Assembly: GCA_000149265.1 (NCBI GenBank)
Contig: CH002812.1
Location: 209,762 to 273,761 of the forward strand
Direction: 5' to 3'
Length of the DNA stretch: 64,000 bases
From: Ciona savignyi
Lineage: Eukaryota; Chordata; Ascidiacea; Phlebobranchia; Cionidae
Under the pieces are notes generated by a model that was not told where the DNA came from, did not search any database, and saw only the letters and a program-made list of their open reading frames with translations. This document shows, one piece after another, positions 10,767 through 19,707 of this stretch (positions are counted from its first letter, which is position 1; every line of letters starts with the position of its first letter). A program made the translations under genes and the position numbers.

Positions 10767-13485
10767 ATGAGTTCCTACGCTAATTTCCAGCAACACTATG
10801 TTCTGATGAATGATATTTTCCCGGGGTCGAAGTACACAAAAATCTCCACAGCTCTAGGAGTAAGTATTTCTAAAAATAAAATTTGTTTTGTAAAAAAGAT
10901 TTTCCATGGCAATCATGTTATAATCTGCAATATTTCTAAAGGCTTATTTTGAATAACATAATTGTAAGGCCAATTAGGTCAAAATTAGTTTACCAAGTTA
11001 TCAGATAGTTTAATTTTAGATTGCTCAAGTCATACTGGCACTGATTTCCTATGTTGTGACATCAGTTGCTCTATATCTAGACAGCACGGTCCCTTTCAAC
11101 ATTAACACTGGCTCGGGAATTTGGTGTGGAACATTAGTAAGTATTTTATTTTATATGCTGTAATTAACATTCAATTACTGTAAAATATGTGTCTGCTATA
11201 TAAAATCTTAAACTAATAATGTTTATTTATAACACTCTTAACACGTATAATATATTTGATATCTTTATGGGTAAGAAACAGTTGCATAAGTTTTTGTTAA
11301 TGCAAATGTGTCTTTTCATTGGGAGATTTTTTTTAGATTTTAGTCTCCGGTATAATTTGCATTGTATCTGGAAGAAGGTCGACATATTGCTGGGTAAGTT
11401 TTGAACATGTTTTCTTTACCAAATCCATATATTCGAATGTATTGTTCTGTTGCTTTGATGCAATGTGGAAGCTTAAGATAGGAAATTCCACTAGACAAGT
11501 TATCTGTGATGCTAGAATGACTGGGATTTGTGAAGACTTATTGAAGAATGACACAGCCATATAGTCCAATGCCTTACACCTATTCTATGTTGCAATTTAA
11601 TGGTTTATCACAATAAAATTGCCTACAACACCAGATTACCTTATGCCCACCATCATGTTATAAGAGTCATATGTGGTAGGTATGACCGGTTCACCGGATA
11701 CAAATTTACTGTTTTTGTTCAATCAAATAATCCTCCCAAGTTTAAGCAACATCACTATAAGTTCCATGTTCAAGGAAACAAACAACCCAGATGCAGTACT
11801 GCTAATTGACAAATAAACATTAAGTTGTAAATTTTTATTGTTTCTTAGATTACCTCAGGCCTTGTACTGTCAGTTCTTTCTGCTGTTTTTGCATCAGTCA
11901 TGGCATCCCTTGAAATCACAAGCATTTTGTTGACAGGGGGATTTCCCTCTACAGACATTACCATATCGGTAACTAATAATATCTAACATTTACAGTGTCA
12001 TGAAAGAACAAGTCTATACTGCTTTTCTATAATATAGATATAGACGAAAATCGTAAAATAATGTTATAATTAAAATATACCATTATAATAGCTACACTAA
12101 CTATTTTTTTATTTATTAAATTGAGTCTATATTTTTAGAATCCTGTGACAATATTTGTTTAAGAAAGAGCTAAATCATTGAGTGTGTATTATTATACAAT
12201 GGGCAGGTTGCATCCAAGTTGCTAGAGTGGTATAGTATGAAAAACAATGCAATACAATTTATTTATAAACAATGTTTGCCAACTAAAAAAATTCAACGGG
12301 CACATTTGTTGTTCAGAGTTTAATATTTGGAAGTTTCCTGTTTTTCTATAGCATTTTATATTACATATCCCACGAAAAAATTAATTTGGCAAAATTTTAC
12401 AGGACATCCACGTTATTCTCCACTCTGTTCTGACATGTGTAGCATGTATCGAGATAATTATTGCATGTGTGTATTCGGGCTACTGTTGTGCTGCTGTGTG
12501 CTGTGGTGTGTCAAATATTGTAAGTTCTTTGTAAATAAATCTCAATGAATTTAAGCTTATTTTGTTGCAAAATCCAATTTTCACCCGACTTGTTGTACTG
12601 TTTACAAGATTGGTATAAAAATAAGTAAACATAGACCTCTTTAGTTGTTAAAACTAAGGCTCTGATTTACTGCATAGAAGAATAATACATAAGAGCAACA
12701 AAGAAAAATTTACTAATTTTTTTCTATCAACCTAATCGTAAATGTCCATACGTTCATTTAGAGTGTTCAGCATCAAGGGATTCCAGTAACTAATACGTGC
12801 ACACTTCAAAACACAACATCTGAAATCCTAAGTTCTGGTAAGTAATATTTAATAATTTGACATGAATACAAGGAGCAAAAAACTTGAAATCAGGGTCCAA
12901 GTGTTCACAACAGAAGACACAGCCAAACATAGCTGTGTGTTAGATATAGTAATTAAATGATGTTGTCTTGTTCTGGTAGGTTTAAATTAATTAATCAAAA
13001 ACTGAAGTGGTATCAAATATACTTATTGCAATAACTTCGAAATCCAAATGTGGGCATGAGGTAGTCTGACATTTATTAGCGCTACAATGACTAATAGAAT
13101 AGGATATTCATGTTTATCCCTATGAGTGGGAAAACCAAGGGGGGGTTAACACGCATGCAATCGGCAAATCACCTCGAGCCCACTGTCGGGTTACCGGAGC
13201 TATTGCAGTGTGTTGTGTATGATTCACACGGTTCTTTAATTTAGTAGAACCCGTTAATTTGGGCAATGTCGAAGTCCCTTGCCCAAGGACACAACCGATT
13301 AGCTAGCGACCAGTTTCAACCCTGAAACCGTTCGGCTGAAAAGCGCTGCACTAAACCAGTAGACTAATATGTCGGAATAAATATCCCAAATAGCATTGCA
13401 CATATAATCGACTAACATATATAAATATTTTTGATTTTTTGCTTCAGTTTCCCAATGCTCCAGGCCTCCAGCACACAAAACGTGA
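10767..13485 (+). CDS. Four-TM MS4A/CD20-like membrane protein 3 (7 exons)
   Basis: Exons: 10767-10859, 11020-11136, 11337-11393, 11849-11968, 12403-12519, 12771-12837, 13448-13485 (TGA). They join to 202 codons with consistent phases. The first five exons have the same phase-0 boundaries as the two upstream genes: soluble N-terminus, TM1, TM2, TM3, TM4. TM2 reads 'GIWCGTLILVSGIICIVSG', matching the MS4A pattern. The TM4 exon is rich in Cys near its end ('YCCAAVCCG'), a plausible palmitoylation site. The tail is short and lacks the PPxY seen in gene 1. The 'gtaact' donor at 11969 is weak but fits in frame. An inverted SINE occupies the last intron. Tandem duplication within this cluster is the simplest origin. 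Confidence 0.8.
13097..13374 (-). repeat. Full-length tRNA-like SINE copy, inverted
   Basis: It lies in the last intron of MS4A-like gene 3. Read in reverse, it runs from 'ctggtttagtgcagcgc' through the body to the 'ggataaacatgaatatccta' tail. The copy ends only about 70 bp before the terminal exon. Confidence 0.83.
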
Positions 13486-14966
13486 ATGATACTGAACTAC
13501 TACTGAAAGAAAATAAAACAGAGCATGGCAGTATTTTAGTGTGATTTTTTGTTGTTTGATATCCCTTTGAAAAATATTAATGTACATAATTATAACTGCG
13601 GTACATATATTGCATTGCGAAAGATAACTGGCAGCTTTGTACATCAGCTGTACCTTAAACAATTGTGTTAATGATCCTGCACTTTAATCTAGACTAGCAT
13701 TTTGTACAGTATATTCATTTATCCAAACCAAACTGTAGTTAATATGAATTGAACTGACAATTATCATTTTGTTGCAATTTTTTGCTTTACTCATTTTATA
13801 ATTTTGTTATCAAACTTTAAACTTGGCACATTTTTTAAAAATAAATATTTGCACACTTGAGAGCAATTACTTCAATTCACTTACATATGGGCCTATTCTT
13901 TAAAATCCTGGCAACCACACAAAAGTAAACATACCAGCAACTTGTTTATTTTAATCGCTCAAGTACATTTATGATGTATATTATTATGTTATCCAATAAT
14001 ATAAATACCATAGCTCCAGTCTACAACATACTATCAGGTAAGTTTGAGGGCGACTTGAGGTTAAATTACATACTGTCTGTCTAGTCCACAGTAGTATGTA
14101 TCACAAATAATTCAGCTGCCTGCAGAGCCCTGACGCTCTTATCGATTAAGTATCTGGTCACAAGTAATGTTACCTTATAATCGCAACCTGAACTACCCAG
14201 CAGCCAACAACTTTTACAAAGCAATCCTATTTGGGCACATTAATGGATAGATGTTACATGAATTAAATGGATTAGGGGTTTAAAAAAACGAAAGCAGTGG
14301 CTCTTCAGCGTAAAACACGCTTTTACAGTTATGATAATCCAATAGCGATCACTGATTGTAAACGAAGATACTCCTCCCTTTACGGAGTTTTGATCGTGGA
14401 TATAAGATACAGTAAGATAGAAACCGTACGAACCTATTCCTTTAAATGTCATCGTTCTACATTTGTTTTTGGCGCCATTGTTTACTGAACAGTCCAACAT
14501 AGAAATACAGTGTATATAAATCATAGAAGTATTAAAGATCTTTCGATATCTATGATAGAAATGCGAAGTTGTATAAGCGGGGAATCACCTTGGTTTGGAG
14601 TCCGCAACGCACAGCCACTGGATAAATTAGTTGTAGGTATAGTAACCGATATTTTATTACAATTTAGGTCAATGTTACCTTTAAATTTATTTTAAATATC
14701 AAGTATAACGAATAGATAGGCTATCGGTATTTTATTAAATTAGTAAGCCTAGTAAAACCATTTCACTAAGTTGCAGACTAGAAACCCAGCAGATCCTGCA
14801 GCTGTGCAGCTTTGACACTAACAGTTGCTCTTCCAAGCTGTAATGTGCTATGCAGACGTATTCAAATGTAAAACTTGCCTTACATAGCCTATATAGCAAT
14901 TCTGCCATTGATATAATTGTAATGTGTTTTTATATACAGTGTATAGTGCCTGGGGGTTGGTATATT
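13486..14966. other. Intergenic region before the DNAJC4-like array
   Basis: No supported exon. An AATAAA near 13842 could serve MS4A-like gene 3. At 14466-14478 there is 'tttttggcgccat', which fits an E2F-type core beside a YY1-type GCCAT and may mark a promoter. A short ORF at 14297-14488 overlaps an opposite-strand one and has no family resemblance. The reading frame of the first J-domain gene extends up to 14850, but I prefer the start at 14967. Confidence 0.45.
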
Positions 14967-15788
14967 ATGTTTACTAAGGTAACTAGCAATGTCTGGAGAA
15001 AGCATCTTGACCTGAAAAAGTTTTCCATGTCATCAAACTTTTTTAATTTCTACAAAGTTTTGGGGGTGCCTTCCACTGCATCTGCAGAGGACATAAAGCG
15101 TTCTTACATCTCGAAATGCAAGGAATATCATCCTGATAGGCACAGTGGAGATACAGCCATGCAGAAAAGGTTTGTAAAAGTAAACGAGGCATATGATACG
15201 CTAAGGGATGTATCTAAAAGGCGAGAGTACGATTTGTTGCATATTTCCCCCAATGAACGAATGAATCGTAATCCTCGATCAGAACATGCTTGGGGAGGCC
15301 CTAGAGCAACACCTGATGATGTATGGAGGGAATGGAAGAAAAGTACCATGCATAAAACAAGCGCAGACAGATGGGAGAGTCGCAGACAGGACTGGGTACG
15401 TCGTGAACAATTTTGGCAGGAAAGAGATATGAAAAATGCAAAAAGGAAAAATTCTCAAAGAGGATTTTACTATAAGGACCCACTAAATGATTATTGGGAC
15501 CATGTATATCAGAATCAAGACCGTAGCCAAAGACACACATCTAAGAGTGATAACATTAACATGGCAGAAAAAGAAAAACTTGCAATTATTATGTTTTTTA
15601 TAGGATTAGGTATAATTATATTTATTCGTATAACTATGTCATACAGATCATTGTCACAACAACAAATGTACGAACAAGAGACCGACTTTTATGTTCAAAG
15701 CAAAAAAGATAAAACAAACAAAGATGCTAACACTCATAATAGCACTAAAATTGACCCAGAACTAGAATTAAAAACTGAAAACGTTTAA
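14967..15788 (+). CDS. DNAJC4: DNAJC4-like J-domain membrane protein 1
   Basis: One unbroken coding region of 273 codons. The J domain spans about residues 27-95, with HPD at 55-57, the catalytic loop that stimulates Hsp70 ATPase. A basic, aromatic linker follows, then one hydrophobic segment at about 205-224 and a short charged tail. This order (short leader, J domain, linker, C-terminal TM) matches DNAJC4; DNAJC30 is the nearest alternative. A Met at 14850 is in frame. I chose 14967 because the leader before the J domain then matches the roughly 34 residues of the three paralogues downstream. The 16 or so residues before the J domain are basic and could be a mitochondrial presequence, which is an inference. 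No intron interrupts the coding region. Confidence 0.82.
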   Translation: MFTKVTSNVWRKHLDLKKFSMSSNFFNFYKVLGVPSTASAEDIKRSYISKCKEYHPDRHSGDTAMQKRFVKVNEAYDTLRDVSKRREYDLLHISPNERMNRNPRSEHAWGGPRATPDDVWREWKKSTMHKTSADRWESRRQDWVRREQFWQERDMKNAKRKNSQRGFYYKDPLNDYWDHVYQNQDRSQRHTSKSDNINMAEKEKLAIIMFFIGLGIIIFIRITMSYRSLSQQQMYEQETDFYVQSKKDKTNKDANTHNSTKIDPELELKTENV

Positions 15789-16229
15789 TAATTTTTTTAT
15801 TCTTAATATTATGCTTTAATTACTTTATGTCCATAAAAACAAGTTGGTATAAATATGTACCATGTAATAGTACAATAGGATGGGGATAAACATGCCTTTA
15901 AATTTTGGTAATATTTAATACATATATAAATGTGTTTGTGTCTTTAACTTATTACTTTTATTTTAAGGTGTTGTACCCAAAACAGGACCTGCAAAAATAC
16001 AAAAAATAATGGTTTAAAGATAATTTTTTCACTTGTTTTTATGGAAGTATGGTAATCATATGATGAATTTATACTATAAAATAAAAATTCACTTAGTTTG
16101 TATGTAAAAGCTGGAATATTTTCACTTTCAAAAATTTTTGTAATTTCGGGCAAAGTTGCCATGAAGGGCAAAGAAACCCCATTTCACGGTATACATTTTC
16201 CTGAATAGGAGGCAATCAGCCAAGGTATA
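15789..16229. other. Spacer between J-domain genes 1 and 2
   Basis: AT-rich, with no coding signal. 'ttcctgaatag' at about 16198-16209 just before the next start could be a 3' splice site for a 5' UTR intron or a spliced leader. Confidence 0.4.
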
Positions 16230-16814
16230 ATGCACCGGGTAAGTTTGTGCCTTAAGTCAACAACATGGCGCAATACTGTTAAAAGTATATGCACAAGCAG
16301 TGCCAACGGTAACCACTATGCAACTCTTGGGGTGAAAGAGTCAGCAACCGCAGAAGAAATCAAAGACGCGTACATCCGGAAATGTAAAGAACTTCACCCA
16401 GATAAACACCACGGGGATCCATCCAAGCATGACAGGATCGTACAAATCAACGAGTCATATGGGGTACTTATCGACAAGAAGTTAAAAGCCGAATACGATT
16501 TCGGGGTTAATTTAAATACGAAACAATACGGCGACGATACGGAAACGGTAAGAAATCATTTTCACAGAGACAAACCTAAACCGGAGTACAAGGAAATTTT
16601 TAAAGGCCGTCAAAAAACAGTGTTAGCAGCTGTGATTTTTACCGTTTTATTTGTGTACTCCGTTCTTATATCGAAATTTATTGTAAACGATTTTTCTTCC
16701 CAAAAGGATAATTTAAGTTTGGTACATACTAAACTTATGCAGGAATATTCTATGTCAAAAAGCCCGCCTTCCAACAAAAAGTTAAAAAGATTAAATAAAC
16801 AAGACAAAACATAA
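16230..16814 (+). CDS. DNAJC4: DNAJC4-like J-domain membrane protein 2
   Basis: 194 codons, uninterrupted. Residues 1-30 form a basic Ser/Thr-rich leader. The J domain covers about 31-95 with HPD at 56-58 and a complete helix III ('INESYGVLIDKKLKAEYD'). A short linker leads to one TM segment at about 131-152 and a lysine-rich C-terminus. Compared with gene 1 it lacks the long aromatic linker. It is expected to be a membrane-anchored Hsp70 co-chaperone with the J domain on one face and a short tail on the other. The membrane is not determined by the sequence. AATAAA occurs near 17131 downstream. Codon use looks like its neighbours, with slightly more GC in the J domain. Confidence 0.82.
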   Translation: MHRVSLCLKSTTWRNTVKSICTSSANGNHYATLGVKESATAEEIKDAYIRKCKELHPDKHHGDPSKHDRIVQINESYGVLIDKKLKAEYDFGVNLNTKQYGDDTETVRNHFHRDKPKPEYKEIFKGRQKTVLAAVIFTVLFVYSVLISKFIVNDFSSQKDNLSLVHTKLMQEYSMSKSPPSNKKLKRLNKQDKT

Positions 16815-17716
16815 ACAAAATGTTTTTTTGAATAATTTTACCATTTACTTAATTCAGGTTCTTATTTTATGTAAATTGTTAAGCTTAAACTTTTTTTTTG
16901 AGCAATATTTTTGGGAAAAGAGTAAAAATCTTTAATCTTGACCTAAAATATATTTTTAAAGTTTTCTTACACTGTAAGTTTCCTCATGTAATAACAGTTA
17001 AGTATTTCTTTGAGTTGGATGATATAGTTCTTGTTTTATTTTATTTTTATATCATTAAAATTTTCCTAATATAATATGTACCACTGTTGTACATATAATT
17101 TATGTCATGATTTTTATGTATATTCTTTGTCCAATAAATCTTGGGAACATATATATTACTACTAACCTTACTAAAGGTTGCAATAACCAGTTATGGATCT
17201 CCCTTTTTGCTCTGTTAGATATACAGTTGTGTCTGGTGTCTTGGTATTATGTAACATCACAACATTTTAAAACATTTGTAAATAAGTTTTAAATAAAATA
17301 CTTTCATTTTATGGCTTCGTGCCTACAGTATTTAACAAACAGTTGTGTCATTATCATATGACTGATACTTGATCTTGGCTTTACCCAATTTGATATCCTT
17401 AATGGGCAGGAGCAATTCCTGAATAATTAATTATCACTACAGCTGTGAATCAAGATTTACTGCCCTGTTATGATTTGTATATAAACTTGGATTTTAAACA
17501 CCAAACTGGCAGTACTGGTCACCTTGTATTTTATTTTGTTCATTTTTTTCTTTTTAAATAGACAATTCTTTGTATTTTCATGTTTTAATCGATAATGACC
17601 TAAGGTGGTAAAAATTTGCCATGTCTTAGTTAATATTAAACCTTGTTTACAGGAACTAAGCTAGAATTGCCTGCATTTCTAAATAATGCTGTACGGTATC
17701 TAATAAGACCACAAAG
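16815..17716. other. Spacer between J-domain genes 2 and 3
   Basis: AT-rich, with no coding exon that I can support. A pyrimidine-flanked 'cttgtttacag' at about 17643-17653 lies 60 nt before the next start codon and is a candidate 3' splice site in the leader. Confidence 0.4.
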
Positions 17717-18226
17717 ATGTTGAAAGTTTTATCTGTTTTAAAACTCCATGTAAAGCCTGTCCACAGAAGCTTTTCTGTTTCCTGTTTAAAATGGACTTAT
17801 TACGACATACTCGGTGTTAAAACAGATGCAAGTCAAGAGGAAATTCGAGATTCTTTCCTAAAGAAATCCAAAGACCTCCACCCTGACTCTTCATCCAAGA
17901 AAGAAAAAGATGGTCATCTAAAGTTTGTTGAATTGAACGAAGCGTACAATGTGCTTATGAAAGAAAAATCTCGTAAAATATACGACAGTGGTTTATCATT
18001 AGGTCCAAGAATAAATGATAGTGATTTAGGAAAATCACCAAAAGCAAATGCATTTTCCAAAGAGATAAATTTTATGTTGGGTGCAATTTTTGTAACATTT
18101 CTCGCATTTGCCATTATGGAAATATCTTCTCTTGATAGTAAGAAAGATTTAGCCAAATTAGAAAAAGAACGAACGTTATGGTTAATTGCACGACAAAACA
18201 AAAAAAGTACGGATATCGAAAATTAA
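17717..18226 (+). CDS. DNAJC4: DNAJC4-like J-domain membrane protein 3
   Basis: 169 codons, uninterrupted; the shortest complete member of the array. Basic leader at residues 1-27, J domain at about 28-92 with HPD at 55-57, then a TM segment at about 119-137 and a charged tail. Its J domain is closest to that of gene 4: both read 'YYDILGVK' and 'KSKDLHPD', and both have the 'SCxKW' motif just before the domain. The pair probably arose by the most recent duplication in the array. Helix III is intact ('ELNEAYNVLMKEKSRKIYD'). Role inferred: Hsp70 co-chaperone anchored in a membrane. Confidence 0.82.
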   Translation: MLKVLSVLKLHVKPVHRSFSVSCLKWTYYDILGVKTDASQEEIRDSFLKKSKDLHPDSSSKKEKDGHLKFVELNEAYNVLMKEKSRKIYDSGLSLGPRINDSDLGKSPKANAFSKEINFMLGAIFVTFLAFAIMEISSLDSKKDLAKLEKERTLWLIARQNKKSTDIEN

Positions 18227-18590
18227 AATCTTTTTACCCTAAAATTTAATTTAAATAGTCCATTAAGTAACTTATTTAGAAAAAAAAAAATTGTTCTTTC
18301 ATGTATTGGTAATAAATAGCACACATCAGGGGTAAGGTTTCACTTACTAAAATGTGTAAATTTATTTACACATACCAGTACTAGTATCAGAACAAATATA
18401 CAGTTTAAATCGTTAATGCATCATTATTTTAAGAAAAGGTCATATTTACTTTATATTGCTGATCATATGTAGCCACATGCCATACTATCTCGGGTTGTTT
18501 TGTGTTTTATTTTGATTTGTAAATGAAATATATTAAAGTGTTGGTTTTGTTCTCTTTTAATTTTTGTGTGGTTTTAGATTCGGTGCTGGA
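18227..18590. other. Spacer between J-domain genes 3 and 4
   Basis: AT-rich, with no exon. 'gtgtggttttag' at about 18567-18578 is followed 12 nt later by the ATG at 18591, a strong-looking 3' splice site for a leader intron or trans-splicing. Confidence 0.45.
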
Positions 18591-19281
18591 ATGTTAAGGC
18601 TGCCTACCGGGATATTTCATTTTGCAAACTTGCATAAAAGAAACTTTTATGTTTCTTGTGTAAAATGGAATTATTATGACATTCTTGGAGTTAAAAAAGA
18701 CGCAACACCAGAGGAAATCCGCTCTTCTTTTATAAGGAAGTCTAAAGATCTTCACCCAGATTTGCCGAGTAACAATGGAAAAGACACTCACTTGGAATTT
18801 ATTGAAGTGGTCGAGGCACATGCAGTGTTAAGCAGGAGTGAGCTTCGTACGGAATATGACTTGGAACTTTCGGAGCCATCAAACGGGGTGGCTGGACAAT
18901 ATACAAAAAACCCATACCGATCTCCGGATTACCAAAGTCCATACCAGGAGTACAACGCAGCTTGGCAGGAAGCGGACCGATGGACGGATTATCACAACAC
19001 CTACGGCACAAGCCGCGCTAAACGAGTTGCACAACGCGATCAAAAACAACCATTTTGGCAAAATTATTTTAATTTTAAACTTCACCACGGCGGTGGTGGG
19101 CCAGGGTTCGCGAATCACGAACCTTTAAAAAAACATCGGTTGCAAATAGGTTATAAATTTTTAGTAGCCATGGTGGTAATTCTAACTGGTGTTTGTATAT
19201 CGTTTGTGTTTTATACTGATAATGGTCACATTGATATGGAAAAGATGAGAAAATTAAGAACACTTCAACAGATTTATCGTC
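18591..19281 (+). CDS. DNAJC4: DNAJC4-like J-domain membrane protein 4 (3' end lost in gap)
   Basis: At least 230 codons, open until the run of Ns. The J domain spans about residues 28-92 with HPD at 55-57. The linker is aromatic and Gly-rich ('YQSPYQEYNAAWQEADRW', then 'FWQNYFNF'), as in gene 1 and as in vertebrate DNAJC4. A TM segment lies at about 189-208. The tail begins 'MEKMRKLRTLQQIYR' and then enters the assembly gap, so the stop codon and last residues are unknown. I used ATG 18591 rather than the earlier in-frame ATG at 18564, because the preceding TTTTAG looks like a splice acceptor and the shorter leader matches gene 3. Confidence 0.8.
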
Positions 19282-19381
19282 NNNNNNNNNNNNNNNNNNN
19301 NNNNNNNNNNNNNNNNNNNNNNNNNNNNNNNNNNNNNNNNNNNNNNNNNNNNNNNNNNNNNNNNNNNNNNNNNNNNNNNNN
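19282..19381. other. Assembly gap (100 N)
   Basis: There are exactly 100 undetermined bases, the usual placeholder for a gap of unknown size. It cuts off the 3' end of the fourth J-domain gene, and any further small paralogue here would be invisible. Confidence 0.99.
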
Positions 19382-19707
19382 CTACTGTCCTAAAGCTATA
19401 TATTATGTTGACATGTTTTTTTCATGCTAGAAGTATTCAGATTCTCTTTTGGATTGTACGCAGTGGGACAATTTGTTTAAAAGCCGAAGATTAAAGTTTT
19501 TTTTGTTTCTTTATATATACAAATAAGTATTATATAATGCAGTGTGTTATTGTTGAAATATCCTGTCTCTACACCAGTGATTTGCCAACTTTTTACATAC
19601 TGCTTTTTGATAATAGAATATTATTTCCTTTGATAAATGTTTCTTTAGCTTTTTAGATGCATTTCCTTAAGCATTTGGGTAATTATTTAATTTAGCTTCT
19701 TAAAAAT
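19382..19707. other. Region between the gap and NUP88
   Basis: AT-rich, with no coding exon. 'atttaatttag' ends at 19695, 12 nt before the NUP88 start codon, and is a candidate 3' splice site for a leader. Confidence 0.45.

Noticed and set aside
14240..14524. Overlapping ORFs on both strands before the J-domain array
   Set aside because: Neither shows a domain, a splice context or a related copy. Overlap on opposite strands is typical of chance ORFs.
14850..14966. Upstream Met of J-domain gene 1
   Set aside because: It would add 39 residues absent from the other three copies. The start at 14967 aligns with their leaders.
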